Source of the DNA: Pseudofrankia saprophytica
Lineage (GTDB): Bacteria; Actinomycetota; Actinomycetes; Frankiales; Frankiaceae
Assembly: GCF_000235425.2 (NCBI RefSeq)
Contig: NZ_KI912266.1
Coordinates: 674,273-738,272 of the forward strand
Length of the DNA: 64,000 bases
Reading direction: 5' to 3'
Part shown: one piece after another, positions 1 through 8,194 of the stretch
How the letters are laid out: each line of letters starts with the position of its first letter
Numbering within the stretch: the first letter of the stretch is position 1
Notes under the pieces: model-generated
Told to the model about the DNA's origin: nothing
Database searches by the model: none
The model's input: only the letters and a program-made list of their open reading frames with translations
Translations under genes and position numbers: made by a program

Positions 1-146
1 TCGAACTCGTTCTCGACGGCGAACATGAGATTGATGTGCGCCAGCGAGTCCCAGGCGGGGATGTCGGCGGCGGTCGTGTCGTCGGAGACGACGAGGGCGT
101 CGTCAGCGAAGATCTCCCGAAAGACCTGCTGCAGTCGATCGTCCAT
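1..146 (-). CDS. acyl carrier protein, partial (3' end outside window)
   Basis: Reading leftward from an ATG at 146, the translation contains a W-D-S-L-A-H-I-N motif; the Ser of D-S-L is the expected phosphopantetheine attachment site. The visible ~48 residues match the N-terminal two helices of a freestanding ACP, and the C-terminal half lies beyond base 1. The start is 2 bp after the stop of the FkbH-like gene, so the two are co-transcribed. FkbH enzymes load a glyceryl unit from 1,3-bisphosphoglycerate onto a dedicated ACP, and this is most probably that partner (inference from adjacency). Confidence 0.85.
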   Translation of the reverse strand, partial: MDDRLQQVFREIFADDALVVSDDTTAADIPAWDSLAHINLMFAVENEF

Positions 147-148
147 GG

Positions 149-2095
149 TCAGCTCGTGCTCCCTTCGAGTTCCCGGTCGGTTCGGGTGATCTGGATGAGG
201 CCGGGCGGGCTGCCGGCGTCGTCGACGGCGAGCAGCCAGGAGACGGCGCCGGACTGGTGTTCGGGCGAACGAACGCCCCCGGTGGGGGCCGGCTCGGCGG
301 GGGCGGGGGCGAATCCGAGACGGCTGAACAAATCGCTGACCAGTCCGTTCTTGGCCGTGGGTACGTAGTGCCCACGCAGGTAGCGGCAACCGCGGCGGCG
401 AGCCTCGGCAATGAGAAGCCCGGCCGTCTCGTCCTCCAGCGTCCGGCCGATCACTCGGCAGCTCATCAGCCAGGTGTCGATGTCGAGTACGTCGTGCTCC
501 TGGCGGGCGATCGCGACGGCGACCAGGCCGTGGTCGGCGAACTGGTCGGTGAGCCGGACGCAGAGCACCGCGGTGGCCGGGTCGGCGGCGAGCTCGGCGA
601 GCTCGGCCTGGCTTCGGCGCCGGCCGGTGAGGTTGAACTGGTTGGTCTTGACGACCAGCTGCGCGACCCGCGGCAGGGTCACCTCGTCGAGCGGGACGAC
701 GGTGGCGACCATCGCGAGGCTTCGGTGGAAGTCCTCCAGCGACGTGGCGCCGGCGGCGAGCTGGGCGGCCTGGGCGCGGGCGCGGTACTGGGCGGCGCGG
801 TCCGCGTCCTCCGTGGTGAGGGCCGGGGTCTCGAAGAACGGATAGGACGCCAGCGCCCGCACGTAGCCGTGTGGGTCGGGCGGCAGATCGATCACGTCGA
901 CCTCGCCGACCAGCTGGCGCACGACCTCCCGCTCGGCGGCGTTGTCGTCGACGAAGACCAGCGAGTCCAGGCCGATGCCGAGCGTGCTCGCGATCTGGCG
1001 GATCTGCGCCGGCTTGTCCGCCCAGGACGCGGAGAACATCGCGATGTCGTCGAGCCGCAGCCGCATGCCGGGGTGGCGTTCGAACACCTCACGGGCGTCG
1101 GCGTCGTTGTTCTTCGAGCAGACCGCGAGGATCACACCCTTGGCCTTCAGTTCCAGGATGTGGTCCTGAAACGCGGTGAACGCCTCGCCGGCGGGGCCGT
1201 CGCCCAGGGCGATGCCGCCGAGGCCCTCCTCGCCCAGCACACCACCCCAGAGCGTGTTGTCCAGGTCGAGCACCAGGCACTTGCGGCTGGCGCCGAGCTG
1301 GGCGCCGAGCACCGCGGCGGTGTGCCGGGCCAGCAGCGGCACGCAGCCGAGCGAGACCGCCTGCTTGGCCCGGTGCCAGTAACGGGCGTCGAACCAGCGG
1401 CGCTTGCCGACCTCGGCCGCGAGCCGGTCGCAGTCGACCAGCGCCACGCGGCTGCCGGTGGCCCGCCCGAGCGCGGCGTTCACCGCGGCGAGCATCGTGG
1501 CCCGGCAGCCCGGAGTGCGCGCGGCCAGGTGCCCCAGCGCCACGTCCGGCGGGACGGCGAACAGGTGCTGCACGACCCTGGCCCCGGTCCGGTCGACGAG
1601 CAGGTCCCACAGCGACGTCCAACGGGCGGCCTCGGCCGCCACGTCCGCGTCCGGGTCCTCGCTCATCGCCGGCAGCTGGGCCTCGCCGGCGTGCACCGCG
1701 AGGACGACGACGTCCGGGCCGAACCGGTACAGCCCGCTCGACGGGTCGAGGATCTCCTGGCGGTACTGGCCGTAGCCACACTCGTAGAGCTCGACCGCCA
1801 CCCCCGCCCGCGCCGCCGCCACCGGCAGCAGCGCCGAGAGCTGCGACGTCGTGTAGCTGCCGAGCACGGCCACCCGCGCCGTTCGGGCCAGCGGCGCCAC
1901 CCTCGGCAGGCAGCGTGCCACGACACCGGCGGCCGCCGACCAGGCGGCCAGGTCGTCGCCCGCGTCGGTCGCGACCAGCGCCCACCGCACCGCGCCGGCG
2001 TCGTCACCCGCCCGTTCGGCCGCCCGCGCCCGGTCGAGACCGGTGCGCATCGGACCGGCTCCGGCGTCCCGGCCGTCGTCCCATCTCGTGCTCAT
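149..2095 (-). CDS. FkbH-like HAD-family glyceryl transferase/phosphatase
   Basis: 648 aa. An N-terminal region of about 260 residues precedes a HAD-superfamily domain with the nucleophile motif D-L-D-N-T-L-W at residues 277-283, followed by C-S-K-N-N and F-V-D-D-N motifs typical of FkbH. The C-terminal ~200 residues form a GNAT-like fold (C-R-V-I-G-R). Family members dephosphorylate 1,3-bisphosphoglycerate and transfer the glyceryl group to an ACP, as in methoxymalonyl-ACP biosynthesis. The start ATG overlaps the upstream acetyltransferase stop by 4 bp, and the ACP gene follows after 2 bp. No methoxymalonyl-pathway dehydrogenases or methyltransferase are in the window; they may lie to the left. 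The family is clear, the final product is not. Confidence 0.9.
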   Translation of the reverse strand: MSTRWDDGRDAGAGPMRTGLDRARAAERAGDDAGAVRWALVATDAGDDLAAWSAAAGVVARCLPRVAPLARTARVAVLGSYTTSQLSALLPVAAARAGVAVELYECGYGQYRQEILDPSSGLYRFGPDVVVLAVHAGEAQLPAMSEDPDADVAAEAARWTSLWDLLVDRTGARVVQHLFAVPPDVALGHLAARTPGCRATMLAAVNAALGRATGSRVALVDCDRLAAEVGKRRWFDARYWHRAKQAVSLGCVPLLARHTAAVLGAQLGASRKCLVLDLDNTLWGGVLGEEGLGGIALGDGPAGEAFTAFQDHILELKAKGVILAVCSKNNDADAREVFERHPGMRLRLDDIAMFSASWADKPAQIRQIASTLGIGLDSLVFVDDNAAEREVVRQLVGEVDVIDLPPDPHGYVRALASYPFFETPALTTEDADRAAQYRARAQAAQLAAGATSLEDFHRSLAMVATVVPLDEVTLPRVAQLVVKTNQFNLTGRRRSQAELAELAADPATAVLCVRLTDQFADHGLVAVAIARQEHDVLDIDTWLMSCRVIGRTLEDETAGLLIAEARRRGCRYLRGHYVPTAKNGLVSDLFSRLGFAPAPAEPAPTGGVRSPEHQSGAVSWLLAVDDAGSPPGLIQITRTDRELEGSTS

Positions 2096-2691
2096 GTGGG
2101 CCGCCTCATCACCCGGGCGGGAGCCGCGAACACGGTCGCGCCGGCCGGGACGTCGACGGTCACGATCGAGTTCGGCCCGATCCTGACGTCGTCCCCGATC
2201 GTGATGGGGCCGAGCAGGTGCGAACCGGGGCCGATCTCCACCCGGGCGCCGATGGTGGGCACCGCGTGCCGGGACGCGTCGGCGGAGGCGAACCCGATCG
2301 TGACGTTGTGGCGGATGAGACAGTCGTCACCCAGCACGCAGAACGCGGGGATCTGCACCGCCTGGTGATGCCCGATCCGGACCCGGCGGCCGATGACCGC
2401 CTCGTCGGCGATCTCCACCCCGTACAGGGCACGGATCACAAGTTCGTTGACGAGTTTGTAGATGATGCCGACCGGAGACCGAAGCCAGGCCGGCGCAGTG
2501 AGCCGCCAGTGGCCCACCCGGTACACCACCAGCGCGTGCATGCCGGGATGGACGAGCGAGCGGCCATGATTGCGCCAGTCTTCCCCGATCAGTGCCCCAA
2601 GGCTCGGTTCCGCGGCGGCCCCTGGTTCGGATGCGCCGGTTCCATCGACGGCCGCCGTGGCGAACCTGCCGCGACCTGTCTGTGTGCCCAT
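2092..2691 (-). CDS. hexapeptide-repeat (serine O-acetyltransferase-like) acyltransferase
   Basis: 199 aa from the ATG at 2691; the frame is open to another ATG at 2733 (213 aa). I prefer 2691 because a GGAGGG Shine-Dalgarno lies about 10 nt upstream, while the longer start has none. After an alpha-helical stretch, the second half shows left-handed beta-helix hexapeptide repeats (I-G-x-x-V-x-I-G, N-V-T-I-G, I-G-D-D-V) as in SAT/LbetaH acyltransferases. It is first in an operon with the FkbH-like and ACP genes, so it more probably tailors a secondary metabolite or sugar than makes cysteine. Substrate unknown. Confidence 0.8.
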   Translation of the reverse strand: MGTQTGRGRFATAAVDGTGASEPGAAAEPSLGALIGEDWRNHGRSLVHPGMHALVVYRVGHWRLTAPAWLRSPVGIIYKLVNELVIRALYGVEIADEAVIGRRVRIGHHQAVQIPAFCVLGDDCLIRHNVTIGFASADASRHAVPTIGARVEIGPGSHLLGPITIGDDVRIGPNSIVTVDVPAGATVFAAPARVMRRPT

Positions 2692-2732
2692 CCAGCCGGA
2701 CCCTCCGCGCCGCCTCCACTTTTTTCCAACCA

Positions 2733-2750
2733 TACAGTTACGTAACAGTA
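2733..2750. promoter_or_regulatory. 18-bp near-perfect palindrome upstream of the fkbH operon
   Basis: TACAGTTACGTAACAGTA is symmetric in 16 of 18 positions, with a perfect 10-bp core GTTACGTAAC at 2737-2746. It lies 42 bp upstream of the preferred start of the acetyltransferase gene, in the divergent region facing the WS/DGAT-like gene. Size and position fit a dimeric repressor operator. No matching regulator gene is adjacent. Confidence 0.5.
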
Positions 2751-3162
2751 GGGTCTGCGCAAGCCGGGCCCGGTGGCCTCATCCTCAGACCACATCTGCC
2801 CTCCTGCCCAGCTCCGGGCACCGCTGGCGGTGCGACCAGGCTGTGAGCTTGGCTACTCGCCGGGCAACCGAGAGGTCCGCCGACGCGGCCATCGGCGGCG
2901 GCGACCACGACGCCACGCCCGGCCTCCCTGGGGCACCGATTGCGCCCATGGGGCGGGAAGACCCGGTCGGAAACCAAGGAATGGTTTCCCGCGAACCTCC
3001 GGTATCGCTGCGCAGAACGGACGGATGAATCAACGGCGACTACGCCGGCCTACGGTTCCATGGTCGCGTCTGTTCGTACGGCAGGTGTCATTCCCCCGTC
3101 GTCGTGCTCTTTTTTCGGATTGCCGACCGGGGGGCGGGCGCCCTGCGATGTGGGGGGTTTGG
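2751..3162. other. divergent intergenic region without recognised gene
   Basis: About 410 bp between the leftward fkbH operon and the rightward WS/DGAT-like gene. The open frames here are upstream extensions with atypical, proline- and arginine-rich translations and no family resemblance. It should contain both promoters, but I could not identify -35/-10 pairs with confidence. Confidence 0.4.
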
Positions 3163-4509
3163 ATGCGTCCTGAGAAGTTTTCCGAAACGGGGTCCAGCCC
3201 GCTGAGCAGGATGGACAGCGCGCTTCTCGGCTATCAGCGGAAAAACAGCGCCGCGCCGGTCGCGGTCGCCTATCTGCTGCGGGCCGCGGGCACCTGCGAT
3301 CTCGGCGCCGCGCGCGCCGCGGTGCTCGACCGGGCACGGAGGTTCCCGGCCCTGACGCATAGGCTGACGGCCGCCGCGGGCCGCGCCGGTTGGCCCGCCT
3401 GGACACCCCAGCCGGGCTACGACGTATCGACCCATGTCCGGGAGCACCACCTGTCGGCGGGTGCGGGAGAGGCGGAGCTGCGGGCCTTCGTCGAGTGGCG
3501 CTGCCGGGCGCCGATCCCGCTGGACGCGCCGCCGTGGGAGATCTGCCTGCTGCCAGGTCCCGGCGCCGACGAGTTCCACATCCTGTTCCGCGCCAGCCAT
3601 ATCTGGCTCGACGGGGCGGCCCTGCACCAGGTGCTGGGCATGCTCTTCGGCGAAGGGCCCGCCGCCGCGCCGCCGCGCCGGGGACGCGACGGGCGGGTCA
3701 CCCCACGCGGGCTGGCGGTGGCCCTGGGGCGCGTCCTCGGCTGGGCGACGCCGGCCGGCAGCCTGGAGGCGCTGACGCGGCCATGGTCGAAAGCTCACAA
3801 CCTGTACTGGGCGACGACGAACGTCGAGCGGCTGCGAGCCCTCGGCCGGGCGTACGACGCCACCGTCAACGACGTCTTCCTGGTCGCGTTGTCCGGCGCC
3901 CTCGACGCCTGGTCGCGGCCGGTCGACGGACGCCGCGAGGTGCGGGCGCTGATGCCGGTCAGTATCCGCCGCAAAGATGAGTTCGGCGGCCTGGGCAACT
4001 ATGTCGTAGGCGCTCGCGTTTCTCTGCCCCGCGGTCCCATATCGCCCTGGAGCCGTTTCGAGACGGTACGCCGGCAGACGTCGCGCTACCGCGGCGCCGA
4101 GAACGTGGCGGCCGGCGAGCGCTGGTGGTTCGAGAAGATCCCGGCCCGTTTCGGGTCCAGGGCGGTGGCGATGGGAATGGATTCCCGAAGGGTGCCCGTG
4201 ACGACGTCGAACGTCGGCGTCCTGGCCGGTCCGATGGCCGTGGCGGGCTGCCCGGTCACCGCGGGGACGCCGATCCCGGTTCTCCTTCCGGGACAGCGCC
4301 TGTTCGTCATGCTGGGCGTCCTCGGGCCCACGGCCTCGCTGTCCGTCGCGGTCAACGGCAACGTGCCGGACGGCGCCCGGCTGGTCGGCCTCTGGCTCAC
4401 CGAGCTCGACCGCCTGGAACGGACCGCCGGTCTCACCGCCGTCCCGGCCCAGCCCGCGGCCGCGGCCGCGGCCGCGGCCGCCGAGGCATCCGCCACGGCC
4501 ACCACCTGA
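3163..4509 (+). CDS. WS/DGAT-like O-acyltransferase (condensation-domain fold)
   Basis: 448 aa from an ATG at 3163 preceded by a run of six G's at good spacing; an in-frame ATG at 3148 and the much longer frame are less likely. The protein has H-I-W-L-D-G, a variant of the catalytic HHxxxDG motif of wax ester synthase/diacylglycerol acyltransferases, followed by T-V-N-D-V, L-M-P-V-S-I-R, G-L-G-N-Y and an N-V-x-x-L-A-G-P segment in family order. Only the second His of the HH pair is kept. It ends in an Ala-rich tail. Such enzymes esterify acyl-CoA to alcohols or diacylglycerol; given the FkbH/ACP operon opposite, a polyketide-tailoring acyltransfer is also possible. Confidence 0.7.
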   Translation: MRPEKFSETGSSPLSRMDSALLGYQRKNSAAPVAVAYLLRAAGTCDLGAARAAVLDRARRFPALTHRLTAAAGRAGWPAWTPQPGYDVSTHVREHHLSAGAGEAELRAFVEWRCRAPIPLDAPPWEICLLPGPGADEFHILFRASHIWLDGAALHQVLGMLFGEGPAAAPPRRGRDGRVTPRGLAVALGRVLGWATPAGSLEALTRPWSKAHNLYWATTNVERLRALGRAYDATVNDVFLVALSGALDAWSRPVDGRREVRALMPVSIRRKDEFGGLGNYVVGARVSLPRGPISPWSRFETVRRQTSRYRGAENVAAGERWWFEKIPARFGSRAVAMGMDSRRVPVTTSNVGVLAGPMAVAGCPVTAGTPIPVLLPGQRLFVMLGVLGPTASLSVAVNGNVPDGARLVGLWLTELDRLERTAGLTAVPAQPAAAAAAAAAEASATATT

Positions 4510-4550
4510 CGCCACTGGGTTCCGTCCGTAGGCGGTCCTATGATCGGGCG

Positions 4551-5363
4551 GTGAAGGTGATCTCGCTCGGGTTCCGGACCGACCTGATGGTGCGGAGACT
4601 GACGGGCTCCCTCATCGCCGAGCACGCGTCCCACCTGGTCGTCCGCACCCCTACCAATCCCGACTTCTGGTGGGGGAACTTCATCCTGGTCGACGGCCCG
4701 GTGCGCCGCGGCGACGCGGACCGGTGGGCGGTCGCGTTCGCCGACGCGTTTCCGCGGGCCCCCCATCTCGCCCTGGGCGTGGACGGCGCCGACGGCGAGG
4801 CCGGCGACGAGTCCGAGCTCGCCCGCCTCGGGGTGACGGTGGAGGTGACCTCGGTCCTGACCGCCACCCGGCTGACACCGCCGGCCCGCCCGCCGGCGGC
4901 TGCCACGATCCGGCCGCTGGCCGGTGACGACGACTGGGCACAGGCGGCCCGCCTGCGGGCCGCCTGTCACAGCGACGAGGAACCGTCGGCCGAGGAACGG
5001 CTGTTCATCGCGAGGACGGTCGCCGAGGAGCGCCGGCTCTGCGAGGCGGGCGGCGGCGTCTGGTTCGGCGCCTTCGTCGACGGTCAGCTGAGGTCCGGCG
5101 CGGGCCTGGTCAGCGACGGGGGCGGGCTGGCCCGTTTCCAGAACGTCGAGACCCACCCTGGCCATCGCCGCGGCGGCCTGGCCTCGGCTGTCGTCCACGG
5201 CCTCGGGCAGTACGGCCTCGGGCAGCGGGGTGAGCGCGAGCTCGGCGCGCGCACGCTGGTCATCGTCGCCGATCCCGATGACGAGGCCATCCGCGTCTAC
5301 CGCGCGCTCGGCTTCGTCGACACCGAGCGGCAGGTCCAGCTCCAACGCCCGCCAGGCGGATGA
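4551..5363 (+). CDS. GNAT-family N-acetyltransferase
   Basis: 270 aa from a GTG at 4551. The C-terminal half carries a recognisable GNAT core: a beta-strand with V-E-T-H-P, the acetyl-CoA loop G-H-R-R-G-G-L-A, and the terminal V-Y-R-A-L-G-F-V-D motif. The N-terminal ~120 residues may be a degenerate second GNAT domain (F-W-W-G-N-F-I-L). It starts 42 bp after the acyltransferase gene on the same strand and may be read with it. Substrate cannot be predicted. Confidence 0.8.
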   Translation: MKVISLGFRTDLMVRRLTGSLIAEHASHLVVRTPTNPDFWWGNFILVDGPVRRGDADRWAVAFADAFPRAPHLALGVDGADGEAGDESELARLGVTVEVTSVLTATRLTPPARPPAAATIRPLAGDDDWAQAARLRAACHSDEEPSAEERLFIARTVAEERRLCEAGGGVWFGAFVDGQLRSGAGLVSDGGGLARFQNVETHPGHRRGGLASAVVHGLGQYGLGQRGERELGARTLVIVADPDDEAIRVYRALGFVDTERQVQLQRPPGG

Positions 5364-5418
5364 CCGCCCGCGAGCCGAGTCGGGCCCGCGAGCCGGCCGG
5401 CGCGCTCGGCCCGCGCGG

Positions 5419-6492
5419 TCAGGGCAGGAGCAGGCAGCTGTCGCCGAACTCGTGCCACAGGTAGCGCTCGCGCAGCGCCTCGCGGTAGGCTGCGGCGACG
5501 AGACCGGGGCCGGCGACGGCCTCGAGCAGGTCCAGGTGCGACGCTCCGGGCGCGTGCCACCCGGTGACCAGGCCAGTGACCGTGCGGGCCGGCCTGTCGG
5601 GGCCGAGGACGACGTCGGTCCAGCCGGCGGCGGCCCGCACCGTCCCGTCCGGGCCGGTGGCTGACTCGAGGGCGCGGGTGGCGGTGGTGCCGACCGCGAC
5701 CACCCGCCCGCCCCACCGACGCGTCGCGTTCACCAGCCGGGCCGTGTGCGCGTCGACCCGGAACCGTTCCGGCTGCGGCGGCTCGCCGGGCTCCTGCGAG
5801 GAGACACCGGTGTGCAGCAACACCGGCGCGACGCCGATGCCACGGGTGACCAGGTCGGTCACCAGGTCCGTCGAGAACGGGCGCCCGGCGCTCGGCATCT
5901 CGGCACTGCCCGGGTCGCGGCCGAACACCGTGCGATAGGCGTCCATCGGCTGGGGGGCGAGCACGTACGCGTAACGGATCGGCCGGCCGACATGCCGCAG
6001 GTACGGCACGACACCGCCGTCGACCGGCACGCTCGCCCGCCACAGCCGGTCCTGGCCGGCGGGACGCGGCGCGTGGACCGTCAGCCAGACGCCGTAAGGC
6101 AGCGCGATCCGTTCCCCGGGCCGCAGGTCGCCGACCGGTCCCGCCGCGGCCGGGTCCGCCGCCCGGACCTCGACCACCCAGTCGCCGTCGTCGAGCGCCG
6201 TCGCGAAGTGGACGACGACCGCGCCGTCCCCGGCCCCAGCTCCGGCCACGGTCCCAGCTCCGGCCACGGCCACGGCTCCAAGGCTGTGGCGGGAGCCGCT
6301 CACGGCGGCCGGAAGCATCGCGGAGGTGTTGACGACGACCAGGTCGCTGGGCGCCAGGTGCTCGCCGAGCTCGGCGAAGCGGGCATGGCGGATGCCGTTC
6401 GGACGCGCGACGAGGAGACGGACGCCGTCGCGCCGCTCGGGCGGCGCGGATGCCTCCAGGCCCGTCGGCAGATCGAACGCGACGGCGCTCAT
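5419..6492 (-). CDS. QueA-like S-adenosylmethionine:tRNA ribosyltransferase-isomerase family protein
   Basis: 357 aa. The N-terminus matches QueA (F-D-L-P dipeptide region, R-H-A-R-F, L-V-V-N-T-S-A-M-L-P-A), and later segments match the V-A-P-V-L-L-H-T-G, G-T-T-A-T-R-A-L and W-H-E-F-G-D motifs. True QueA transfers the ribosyl moiety of SAM onto preQ1 in tRNA to make epoxyqueuosine. No other queuosine genes are here, and several positions differ (H-T-G where QueA has H-V-G), so this may be a repurposed paralogue. A Gly/Ala-rich insert lies near residue 90. Its start overlaps the SDR stop by 4 bp, placing it in the SoxR-box operon. Confidence 0.8.
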   Translation of the reverse strand: MSAVAFDLPTGLEASAPPERRDGVRLLVARPNGIRHARFAELGEHLAPSDLVVVNTSAMLPAAVSGSRHSLGAVAVAGAGTVAGAGAGDGAVVVHFATALDDGDWVVEVRAADPAAAGPVGDLRPGERIALPYGVWLTVHAPRPAGQDRLWRASVPVDGGVVPYLRHVGRPIRYAYVLAPQPMDAYRTVFGRDPGSAEMPSAGRPFSTDLVTDLVTRGIGVAPVLLHTGVSSQEPGEPPQPERFRVDAHTARLVNATRRWGGRVVAVGTTATRALESATGPDGTVRAAAGWTDVVLGPDRPARTVTGLVTGWHAPGASHLDLLEAVAGPGLVAAAYREALRERYLWHEFGDSCLLLP

Positions 6493-7340
6493 CGAACGGC
6501 CTCCGCCGCCCGGAGGTCGGCTGGGCGGCCGGCGGCGAGATCGGCCGCCACGTCAGCCCTGAGATCACCCCTGGGATCGACCGCGAGGTCGGCCGCGCGA
6601 TAGCGGCCGCTGGCCGGGCGCGCCTCGATCAGCCGCAGGATCGCCGGTGCCACCTGCTCGGGCGGCGGCCGGTCGGAGATGTCCTCGTCGGGGAACGCCC
6701 GCTGGTGCATCTCGGTCCGCATGTCCCCCGGGTCGACCGCGTACACGCTCACCTCCGGCTCCTCGGCGCCGAGGACGGCGGCGAGGTGGTCGAGGGCGGC
6801 CTTCGACGGCCCGTACACGCCCCAGCGCGGGTAGGCCTCGACAGCGGCGTCCGAGCTGATCGTGAGCAGCGTCCCGCCGCTTTCGCGCAGCAGCGGCAGT
6901 ACCAGCTGGACCAGCGCCAGCGGCGCGATGACGTTCGTCTCATAGACGGCGCGGACGGCGTCGAGGGGTGCGTCGGCGAGCGCGGGCAGCGGGCTCGGGC
7001 CGAGCTCGCTGGCATTGGCGACGACGAGGTCCAGTCGGCCGACGCTCGTCACCGCGTCGACGAGCCCCCGCCGGTGCGCCGCGTCGGTGACGTCGCCGGC
7101 GACCGCGACGACCCGGTCGCAGGGGTCGTCAGGCTGACGGAGCCTCACGCCGCCAGCGGCCTTCCCCGGCACGGAGGGCGTCGGCGCGACGGCGGGCGTC
7201 GACGCCACCGCCTCCGCGAGGCGCGCGGCGTCGCGGCCGTCAACGACGACCCGCCAGCCGCGTTCGGCGAGGGCACGAGCCAGGGCGAGCCCCAGTCCCC
7301 GCGACCCGCCGGTGATCAGTGCAACAGGATCAGTGGTCAT
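6489..7340 (-). CDS. short-chain dehydrogenase/reductase, probable SoxR target
   Basis: 283 aa. The N-terminal nucleotide-binding motif is T-G-G-S-R-G-L-G (TGxxxGxG), followed by N-A-S-E, the catalytic Ser region (T-I-S-S-D-A), and Y-G-P-S-K (YxxxK). An R/D at the end of beta-2 suggests NADP(H) preference. The C-terminus is a low-complexity Asp/Ala/Arg stretch. It is first in a two-gene operon with the QueA-like gene, and its promoter overlaps a SoxR box. In Streptomyces, SoxR targets are mostly oxidoreductases induced by redox-active metabolites, which this gene would fit. Confidence 0.85.
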   Translation of the reverse strand: MTTDPVALITGGSRGLGLALARALAERGWRVVVDGRDAARLAEAVASTPAVAPTPSVPGKAAGGVRLRQPDDPCDRVVAVAGDVTDAAHRRGLVDAVTSVGRLDLVVANASELGPSPLPALADAPLDAVRAVYETNVIAPLALVQLVLPLLRESGGTLLTISSDAAVEAYPRWGVYGPSKAALDHLAAVLGAEEPEVSVYAVDPGDMRTEMHQRAFPDEDISDRPPPEQVAPAILRLIEARPASGRYRAADLAVDPRGDLRADVAADLAAGRPADLRAAEAVR

Positions 7341-7356
7341 GCGGCGATCGTCATAG

Positions 7357-7372
7357 TTAAAGTTAACTTCAA
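7357..7372. promoter_or_regulatory. SoxR box (operator) between soxR and the SDR operon
   Basis: The dyad TTAAAGTTAACTTCAA is centred on GTTAAC and has one mismatched pair. It closely resembles the SoxR box of the E. coli soxS promoter, also centred on AAGTTAACTT. On the minus strand a TTGACT -35-like hexamer (7377-7372) overlaps its edge and a TATGAC -10-like hexamer (7355-7350) follows. MerR-family regulators act on the spacer between these elements. The start codon of the SDR gene is only about 10 nt downstream of the -10, implying a very short leader. Confidence 0.85.
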
Positions 7373-7442
7373 GTCAAGGGTCGAGCGCGCCCGACCCGGC
7401 GGGTGGGCCGGAGCGTTGCCGGGCGGCAAGGGAGAGTGCGGA

Positions 7443-7943
7443 GTGCGGGCAACTGATCTGCTGACCGTCGGGGAGACGTCCGCGCGCAGCGGCCTCCCCG
7501 CCTCGGCGCTGCGTTACTACGAGTCCCAGGGGCTGCTCGAGACGACCCGCACGGCCGGGAACCAGCGCCGCTACCCGCGCCACGTCCTGCGCAGACTGGC
7601 CTTCATCCGCGCCGCGCAGAACGTGGGGCTGTCGCTGGACGAGATCCGGGCGACCCTGGCGACACTGCCGGAAAGCCGCACCCCGACCCGCGAGGACTGG
7701 ACGTCGGTGTCCGAGTCGTGGCGCACCCGCCTGGACGAGCAGATCGCCGCCCTGCTCAAACTGCGTGACGGGCTCGAATCCTGCATCGGCTGCGGCTGCC
7801 TGTCGCTCGACCGCTGCGCCGTGTCCAACCCCGGCGACATCACCGCGCAGCGCGGGCCAGGCGCGAACTACCTCCCTCGGGCCCTGCGCGGCTCCCCACC
7901 CCATGGCTCCCCACCCGACAGCGCCCGACCAGCCGGCGCCTGA
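7443..7943 (+). CDS. soxR: redox-sensitive transcriptional activator SoxR
   Basis: 166 aa from a GTG at 7443; upstream GGGAGAG can serve as ribosome site. An N-terminal MerR-type winged helix (V-G-E-x-x-x-R-S-G, then R-Y-Y-E) is followed by a dimerisation helix and the diagnostic cysteine cluster C-I-G-C-G-C-L-S-L-D-R-C at residues 114-125, which binds a [2Fe-2S] centre oxidised by redox-cycling compounds. The C-terminal tail of about 35 residues is Pro/Gly-rich and longer than in enteric SoxR. It is divergent from the SDR/QueA-like operon with the SoxR box between them. Confidence 0.93.
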   Translation: MRATDLLTVGETSARSGLPASALRYYESQGLLETTRTAGNQRRYPRHVLRRLAFIRAAQNVGLSLDEIRATLATLPESRTPTREDWTSVSESWRTRLDEQIAALLKLRDGLESCIGCGCLSLDRCAVSNPGDITAQRGPGANYLPRALRGSPPHGSPPDSARPAGA

Positions 7944-8194
7944 CCAGCCGCCTTCGCGACCGGATGCAACGCAGGTTTTCCGGGCGTTCAGGAAATTCCC
8001 GCGAGAGGCCGGGCGGGCTTCCTCCGCGGTCCCGCGGGTACAGGAATCGCCGCACCGTCTCGACGCGACACATCCCGTGGCCGCCGCTAAATTGTATGGG
8101 CGAGGTGGCGGTCGCGGAGGATTATCGGTAGCCGCCAGGAAGATAGTGCCGGTGGAAGTCGTCGGGAGGTCTCCCGTGGGCAGGCGAACCGCAT

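Noticed and set aside
257-2368. 703-codon plus-strand frame opposite the FkbH-like gene
   Set aside because: Shadow of the FkbH and acetyltransferase genes; no motifs.
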